Source: Terriglobia bacterium (GTDB lineage: Bacteria; Acidobacteriota; Terriglobia; Terriglobales; Acidobacteriaceae). Taken from it: 46,265 nucleotides of DNA. Numbering within the stretch: the first letter of the stretch is position 1; every line of letters starts with the position of its first letter. The notes under the pieces are model-generated. The model did not search any database. It was not told the origin of the DNA and saw nothing but the letters and a program-made list of their open reading frames with translations. The stretch covers positions 1 through 46,265 of the forward strand of contig JAIQEY010000044.1 in assembly GCA_020073565.1 (NCBI GenBank). The letters are read 5' to 3'. The position numbers were made by a program, and so were the translations under genes. Below are positions 41,278 to 46,265 of this stretch, one piece after another.

Positions 41278-41613
41278 CGGGAAAGTCTATCGCGAGAACG
41301 ACGTGGACGGGGAACTCTCAGCACGCTGCTACCGCACAGCCCGACATTGGCGAATTGATGTAGCTGGGGTTGACGCCCTGCCAGCAATGGTGATCTATTT
41401 CATCTGAACGCCAGTGTCGCGTCCGGTAAGCTCGTTACGCAGCTTTCGAGATGTCGTCCGGAGCGAAGCGCAGGGCCTATGCACTATTCTCCAAATACAT
41501 AAGTTCTTCGCTCCTTGCTGTCGCTCTGAGTGACATTGCTGAGATGGTTGACGAGAACGCCGGGACACGACGCTCGGCGCGCTCGCCGGAAACAGCCGAG
41601 GAGGGCCGAGACC
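41278..41613 (+). promoter_or_regulatory. Divergent upstream region of the YyaL-like and malate synthase genes
   Basis: No gene is supported. A TTGACG (41377) is followed about 17 bases later by an AT-rich run that may be a promoter for the malate synthase gene; no clear operator was seen. The last bases carry the ribosome site gaggagg for the ATG at 41614. Confidence 0.35.
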
Positions 41614-43956
41614 ATGATGGCCGTGATCCGTGAAGACATTCTCTTAAAGTTCCCCGACATCTTCGGGACCAAGAAGGTGAACGGCCGAGATGTCAACGTC
41701 GAACAGACGATTGCCACGCTCACGCAAGAGTTGAGCCCGCAGATTGCTGCCGTACTGACAGCACGCCGGGCGCTACTGGAGTCTCCCGTGCCGGTCCGCG
41801 AGAAGTATGCCTGGCCGAACTGGGACGAAAGATTTGAGGATCCGGTGAGCGGGCAGCCTTGGACATTTCGCCACATCGTCCAAGGCCTGATTGATAACTT
41901 TCTCGGTCGCGACAGCGAGTGGCGCTGGCGACTCAACGATGAGGTGCCCATCCCGCGGGACGCGCACCCGTTGACTAATCCCGGACTGGAGCTCACCGGG
42001 CCGTGGCATCCGCTGGATATGGCCTTCAACGCTTTGAATAGCGCGGCGCCCATGAACATGCCGGACTTTGAGGATGCCTCACCGCCTCATTTTCAGCCCG
42101 ACGGCACGCCCACGAGTCAGCCGGTGGGAGTGTTTGCAGCCTTGCAGAACGCCAAAGAGATTTTCGAAGGCCGCTGGACCGGCCGCCCCTATGAGGTCGT
42201 GAAGAAGGGAAACCGGCGCGCATACAAGATCAACACTTCCTCAGCGCAGTGGCCGACCCGGTTTGGCCGGCCTCCCGGCCTCCACTTGCGCTACGACCAC
42301 ATCAGGGTCGAAGGGCAACCGGTGCCGGCGATGATCCCCGTCGCCGTCCTCTGGGCCCTGAACAACTATGAGTCTCTCAAACGTGCCGGCACCGGCGTCT
42401 ATTTCTACATCCCGAAACTTCAGACTCCGCAGGAAGCGCTCATTGTCGAGAAGCTTCTGTCGCGGCTGGAAGGCGTGATTGGCGTTCCAGTAGGCACCAT
42501 CAAGATCAAGATGCTTTATGAGGAGGGGAATGCAGGCCGGTTCCTGCCAGCGGTCGCCTGGGTCTTGCGGCGCCGTCTGCTGGGGACGAACGTTGGCCGC
42601 TGGGACTACCTGGGCAGCCTGATCGAGATTTGGAAGGATGACCCGCTGGGCGTCTTTCCGGATCCGCAGACGATCGGCATGGCCTCCCCGAACATGATTG
42701 CCTATCAGCGGTACAACGCGCTGATGATGCTCATGGCTGGCATGAAGAATGGCGAACAGAGCCAGGGCGCCCCCATTGGTGGGATGGCGGCGGTCATGAT
42801 CTACCAGCCGAACGATCCCTATGGCCGCTCAAGGTATAACCCATTGGCCCTGCGCGCAATCGTCATCGACAAGCTGCGAGAGCGCCTGCTGGGTCTCATG
42901 TTTGTGCCCGAGCAGCCGCTGCCTGCGGGTCGAGAGCCTACCCTGGAAGACGTTCTCGCCGGCCGAATGAAGGGACGACTCTATGATGCCTACCGGCAAA
43001 GCTGGGTCGCGAGCCCGGAAACGGCCTACGTAGCTGCGGGCAATGAACCCTTACGGGCCCCGGTGACGCAACTTCAAGCGATCCTCGATGCGCCGCGAGA
43101 GACGGTGGACGTAAAAGGGAAACCGGTGCCAACGGTCGCTAGTGGCCTCATTGACGCGGAGCGGCTCCTGCTGCAATCCCGTGGATTGCTGAACCCGCAA
43201 GGCAAGATCACGCCCTGCGTCATCGCCAAGGACAGGATGGACACGCCGGAGAAGATCTTCACGCATGAACTCTGGGAGTCCATCTACGCCGTCCCGAAGG
43301 GCGATGTCACTATTGAACACATCCAGCACGCGTTCTACATGGCGGCGAACTACGGCTTCCAGATCCTCAATGGCAACTTCGCGGCCGCGATCGACGACTA
43401 CGAACTGAAGCTGCGGTTCATGAATGACCTCGCCACCTACCGGATCGATGTGTCGTGGTTATGGACCCTTGTCCGTCACCAAGCCGTCATCACCAAGAAC
43501 GGCTACCTGCAGCGGCCAGCGCTCACCGAGGATGGGGTCGTGCTGGCTGCGACGGCCTCTGAAGTCAAGGCCGGGAGTCGCTTCACCAGGGAACTGTTCG
43601 AGAAGGTCTGGGACTACCACAACGAATGGACAGGGGAGTTCTTCGCTGAACTGGACCGCCGCGGCGATCCCGGCCGCTTTGACCGCTCCAAAGCGCCCAT
43701 CATCATGGAACTCCTGAAGCGCCAACTGCTTTCGCCCCGCTACATCCAACACAGCGCCCGCGTACTCTTTGTCGTGGGGCAAGCGGACAAACAGGAGCGC
43801 GCGCAGGCTCTGGAGGCGATCTTCGATCTCTCCCGCGAAGAAGTCGTCAAGCGTGTTGCCGCCGGCACCATGAAACAGAGCGCTTTGGCCACCCACGACT
43901 ATGTGTATGACATCTTTCCGGGCATCCAAGGAGAGCAGCGCCCGACGGTGCGATGA
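41614..43956 (+). CDS. aceB: Malate synthase A-like enzyme, enlarged
   Basis: From the ATG at 41614 (gaggagg before it) the product has 780 residues, against about 530 in typical malate synthase A. Recognised parts: MNMPDFEDASPP (148-158), RPPGLHLRYDHI (219-230), GVYFYIPKLQTPQEAL (261-276), GTIKIKMLYEE (294-304; catalytic/metal Glu) and GTNVGRWDYLGSL (324-336; metal Asp). QGAPIGGMAAVMIY follows. Malate synthase condenses glyoxylate and acetyl-CoA. The last ~300 residues are divergent, with WESIYAVPKGDVTIEHIQ and FMNDLATYRIDV. No isocitrate lyase is in the window. A divergent family member with another acyl-CoA donor is possible. Confidence 0.82.
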   Translation: MMAVIREDILLKFPDIFGTKKVNGRDVNVEQTIATLTQELSPQIAAVLTARRALLESPVPVREKYAWPNWDERFEDPVSGQPWTFRHIVQGLIDNFLGRDSEWRWRLNDEVPIPRDAHPLTNPGLELTGPWHPLDMAFNALNSAAPMNMPDFEDASPPHFQPDGTPTSQPVGVFAALQNAKEIFEGRWTGRPYEVVKKGNRRAYKINTSSAQWPTRFGRPPGLHLRYDHIRVEGQPVPAMIPVAVLWALNNYESLKRAGTGVYFYIPKLQTPQEALIVEKLLSRLEGVIGVPVGTIKIKMLYEEGNAGRFLPAVAWVLRRRLLGTNVGRWDYLGSLIEIWKDDPLGVFPDPQTIGMASPNMIAYQRYNALMMLMAGMKNGEQSQGAPIGGMAAVMIYQPNDPYGRSRYNPLALRAIVIDKLRERLLGLMFVPEQPLPAGREPTLEDVLAGRMKGRLYDAYRQSWVASPETAYVAAGNEPLRAPVTQLQAILDAPRETVDVKGKPVPTVASGLIDAERLLLQSRGLLNPQGKITPCVIAKDRMDTPEKIFTHELWESIYAVPKGDVTIEHIQHAFYMAANYGFQILNGNFAAAIDDYELKLRFMNDLATYRIDVSWLWTLVRHQAVITKNGYLQRPALTEDGVVLAATASEVKAGSRFTRELFEKVWDYHNEWTGEFFAELDRRGDPGRFDRSKAPIIMELLKRQLLSPRYIQHSARVLFVVGQADKQERAQALEAIFDLSREEVVKRVAAGTMKQSALATHDYVYDIFPGIQGEQRPTVR

Positions 43957-44042
43957 CTGGATAATGCGACTGCGCTACTTGACGGCGCCGACGGTGAAGC
44001 CGGCAATGAAGCGGTCGTTGTCAAACCGCGGCGGACAAGCCT

Positions 44043-45719
44043 TCAGTGAATGAAGTTCAACCCACTCGGAATGAACTGGGGAAACACGTAGGCGTACATC
44101 ATGACGATGAGGCCGACGATCGCCGCCAGCGCCACGGAGTGCCAGAAGACAAAACGAAAGATGGAGCCCTCGTTGCCGATCTGGTTGGTGGCCGCGGTAG
44201 CGATGCAAATGGATTGGGCGTCAATCATTTTGCCCATGACGCCGCCGGCGCTGTTGGTGGCGCACATGAGAATGGGGCTGAGATTAAGCTGTTGAGCGGT
44301 GATTTTCTGCAGACCGCCAAAAAGCGCGTTCGAAGCGGTGTCGCTGCCGGTGAGCGCGACGCCCAGCCAGCCGATGAAGGTGCCGAAGAAAGGAAAGAAC
44401 CAGCCCGTGCGCGTGAAGGCGAGGCCTAAGACCGCGTCCATGCCGGAGTAACGAGTGATGTAACCTAAGCCGAGCATACAAGTCATCGCGACGATGGCGA
44501 ATCGCAATCGAACCAGAGTGCGGCCGAAGATCTGAAAGATTTTCCCGGGCTTGAGGCCGAGAACGACTCCAGCAAAAATAGCTGCCAAGAAACAGCCTGT
44601 TCCGGTGGCGGTGAGCCAGTTGAAATCGAACTTGGCATTTTCGGGGGTAGGCTTGGCGACGACAGGCTGTGTGCGAGACACGGCTTTGTGAAGATAGGGA
44701 ACTTCCCAGCCGCCGGTCTTGAATGCGGGCGTCGTCGCTTTGTTCATCGCGATTTTAATGCTGGGAAGACCCCAGAGCAGAACGAAAATCGATAGGATGG
44801 CGAAGGGCATCCAGGCCTTGGCGATTTGGCCGGCAGAGAAGTGCTTCACCGAGTCTCTCGCTTCCGTGGCGGTCACCGCCTGTTCGTCCGCGAAGCGCCA
44901 GATTTTCTTGGGTTGCCAGAAACGCAGGAAAAGCAGGGTGGCGATCATGGAGACGACGCCGGCGGCGATGTCCACGAGGTTGCTGTCCATGTGATTGGCC
45001 CAAAACCATTGCGTGACGGCGAACGAGCCGCCCACGACCAGGATCGCGGGCAACACTTCGAAGGTCTCGCTCCAACTCACCATCGCGCGTACCAGCCAGA
45101 AGGGAACAATGATTGCGGTGATCGGGAGAATGCGGCCGATCATGGCGTTGAGGTCGCTTTCACTCAACGCAGTGACGGCCGCGAGAGTGTGAACCGGAGT
45201 GCCGATTGCGCCCCAGGCAACGGGAGCGGTGTTGGCGATGAGATTCAGGGCGGCGGCCTGGAAAGGCTTGAATCCGAGGCCGATCATGAAGGCTCCGGCG
45301 ATCGCTACGGGCGCGCCAAATCCGGCGGAACCTTCAATGAAAGCACCGAAGCAGAAGGCGACGAGCAGAAGCTGCAAGCGGCGATCGGGGGTGATCGCGG
45401 CGACCGACTGTTTCATGATTTCAAACTGGCCGGCATCGACGGAAATGTCGTACAGAAAGACAGCGGCGATGACGATCCAGACGATTTTGAGGAGGCCGAA
45501 GGCGGAGCCGTAGAAAAAACTGGAGACGGCAAGAAGAGCTGGCATTTTGAAGACCAGGATCGCGACCAGGATGGCGGTCGACGCGCCCGCGATGGCGCAA
45601 AGATGGGGCCGCACCCGCAGTCCGCCCAGAAGACCCAGCAAGACAATGATTGGCAGCGCGGCGATGAGCGTCGAGAGCCACCAATGGCCCATCGGATCAT
45701 AGACTTGTGTCCACGTCAC
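44043..45719 (-). CDS. lldP: L-lactate permease
   Basis: The 558-residue protein is an LctP/LldP-type permease with about 13 membrane spans, importing L-lactate (and glycolate) with protons. It starts at a GTG (45719), with GGAG about 9 bases before. Family marks are FCFGAFIEGSAGFGAPVAIA, NLIANTAPVAWGAIGTPV, GWLGVALTGSDTASNALFGG and CATNSAGGVMGKMIDAQSI. The tail PQFIPSGLNFIH is complete. The gene converges on the malate synthase gene; lactate use and glyoxylate use may thus be near each other by function. No lldD or lutABC gene is present. Confidence 0.94.
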   Translation of the reverse strand: MTWTQVYDPMGHWWLSTLIAALPIIVLLGLLGGLRVRPHLCAIAGASTAILVAILVFKMPALLAVSSFFYGSAFGLLKIVWIVIAAVFLYDISVDAGQFEIMKQSVAAITPDRRLQLLLVAFCFGAFIEGSAGFGAPVAIAGAFMIGLGFKPFQAAALNLIANTAPVAWGAIGTPVHTLAAVTALSESDLNAMIGRILPITAIIVPFWLVRAMVSWSETFEVLPAILVVGGSFAVTQWFWANHMDSNLVDIAAGVVSMIATLLFLRFWQPKKIWRFADEQAVTATEARDSVKHFSAGQIAKAWMPFAILSIFVLLWGLPSIKIAMNKATTPAFKTGGWEVPYLHKAVSRTQPVVAKPTPENAKFDFNWLTATGTGCFLAAIFAGVVLGLKPGKIFQIFGRTLVRLRFAIVAMTCMLGLGYITRYSGMDAVLGLAFTRTGWFFPFFGTFIGWLGVALTGSDTASNALFGGLQKITAQQLNLSPILMCATNSAGGVMGKMIDAQSICIATAATNQIGNEGSIFRFVFWHSVALAAIVGLIVMMYAYVFPQFIPSGLNFIH

Positions 45720-46208
45720 GGCAGGATCTCCAATACAAGTTCCTACTTATTCCGGGCGAGCCATCGTCTCAGAACGACAGGGGAACGAACGCCCGTCAGA
45801 GCCACTGCTGGAATGCCAGTAACGATGCGTTTCGGTCACCTGAGATACTTCCTTACCGTCTTTTTGTCAAGCGATATCTCGTTGCCGTCATCGAGCCCGA
45901 GGATTGATGTACCCTTCCCCATCCCACTTGAAACAGGACTCGACAACGGCAGGTAATCCTGTAATTGATCGCCTCACAGGACTGGGTATTGGCCGTTGAG
46001 TTGACCTCGCGGGAACGAGGGTAGAGGTGATCCATAGACCGACAGGGCAAATTTAGTGCCCGGCTGAGACACCAACACGCGCTCGGGATAAAGGAAGAAA
46101 AAGTCTGTGAGAAGTATCGTGGCAGCAGTGAAGCGATCCGAACTCAAAACCGCGGCAGCTTTCGAAATTGAGCGCCAATGACCTTGGCCAACGTGCCTGA
46201 AGTCACGA
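45720..46208. other. Gene-poor stretch upstream of the lactate permease
   Basis: No gene is supported in these 489 bases. A short minus-strand frame ends DKKTVRKYLR, a string seen in IS21-type transposase helix-turn-helix regions, but only about 26 residues are open, so this is too weak to call a relic. The promoter of the permease gene must lie here; none was pinned down. Confidence 0.4.
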
Positions 46209-46250
46209 TTAGCACGTGGGGACTCGAACCCCAGACCCCTACCGTGTCAA
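46209..46250 (-). tRNA. 3' half of tRNA-Val(GAC), truncated at the anticodon loop
   Basis: Minus strand: anticodon loop TTGACAC (anticodon GAC), 3' stem GGTAG, variable region, then T-arm TGGGG-TTCGAGT-CCCCA and acceptor CGTGCTA plus A. The bases upstream of the loop (tcaaaa) do not pair with GGTAG (CTACC is needed), so the 5' half is absent. CCA is not encoded. This is the pattern of a tRNA 3' fragment left by integration at the anticodon loop, or a sequence-end artefact. Confidence 0.7.
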
Positions 46251-46265
46251 TTTTGAGGTCATCGA

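Noticed and set aside
45820..45960. Short minus-strand frame ending DKKTVRKYLR, resembling an IS21-type transposase helix
   Set aside because: Only about 26 residues and no extension in any frame; likely chance.
46209..46265. Group I intron interrupting a tRNA at the anticodon loop
   Set aside because: Bases before the loop are aaaa rather than the terminal G expected of a group I intron, and too little sequence remains to show the 5' exon.
1..46265. CRISPR arrays, complete insertion sequences, rRNA genes
   Set aside because: Looked for and not seen; the repeats found are palindromic singlets or pairs without regular spacers or transposase genes.

Overview
The window reads as a piece of an Acidobacteriota chromosome (probably Terriglobia/Koribacter-like). 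This is inferred from gene content: a FecR protein with a W/G/Y-rich tail, a giant PilX-like pilin, a DUF58 protein, a CstA-YbdD pair and a YyaL-type thioredoxin protein. High GC and several families of short intergenic palindromes, including the kind that yields spurious 'MWGGHSCPP' ORFs, point the same way. No rRNA gene is present and no 16S-level check is possible. About 37 genes are supported and almost all are chromosomal housekeeping or accessory genes. No complete mobile element, CRISPR array or phage gene was seen.

Layout. 1-6.1 kb: 3' part of an AhbD/NirJ-type radical SAM gene; a phosphofructokinase with both residues diagnostic of pyrophosphate use; divergent cstA-ybdD, where ybdD carries a dispersed palindrome in frame; a small exported protein; an AhpD/carboxymuconolactone-decarboxylase-like gene with an in-frame UGA at a CxxU motif and a SECIS-like hairpin; ruvC. 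6.1-12.7 kb: exported hypothetical, Tat-type cupin, FecR protein, Memo-family protein, rsmA, glgA. 12.8-14.6 kb: a more AT-rich stretch with an unknown zinc-ribbon protein and an M23-like domain protein. 14.7-19 kb: dinB, a sugar-binding lipoprotein, an MlaE/MlaF pair without MlaD. 19-27 kb: a 1057-residue PilX-like protein facing a two-component system (PDZ/7TM/GAF/PAS kinase plus NtrC-type regulator, overlapping by 8 bases). 27-36 kb: winged-helix protein, Ntn-hydrolase, ArgD-like aminotransferase, alpha/beta hydrolase, DedA, DUF58, CBS and membrane proteins, then a small exported peptide downstream of four TTACC/TTAC repeats at exact 11-base spacing. 36-41 kb: YyaL-type protein, PAS/degenerate GGDEF protein, motA and motB, all on the minus strand with the last three tightly packed. 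41.6-46.3 kb: malate synthase A-like protein, lactate permease, and at the right edge the 3' half of a tRNA-Val that begins exactly at the anticodon loop.

How the genes fit together. Carbon handling recurs: peptide/pyruvate uptake (CstA), lactate uptake (LctP), glyoxylate use (malate synthase), glycogen synthesis (GlgA) and reversible PPi-linked glycolysis (PFK). The motility block couples a stator (MotAB) to a c-di-GMP-like domain protein. The strongest single observation is the selenoprotein candidate at 4933-5538. The second is a set of at least four palindromic repeat families, two of which sit inside reading frames without breaking them. All family assignments are from motif recognition by eye; no database search was run.
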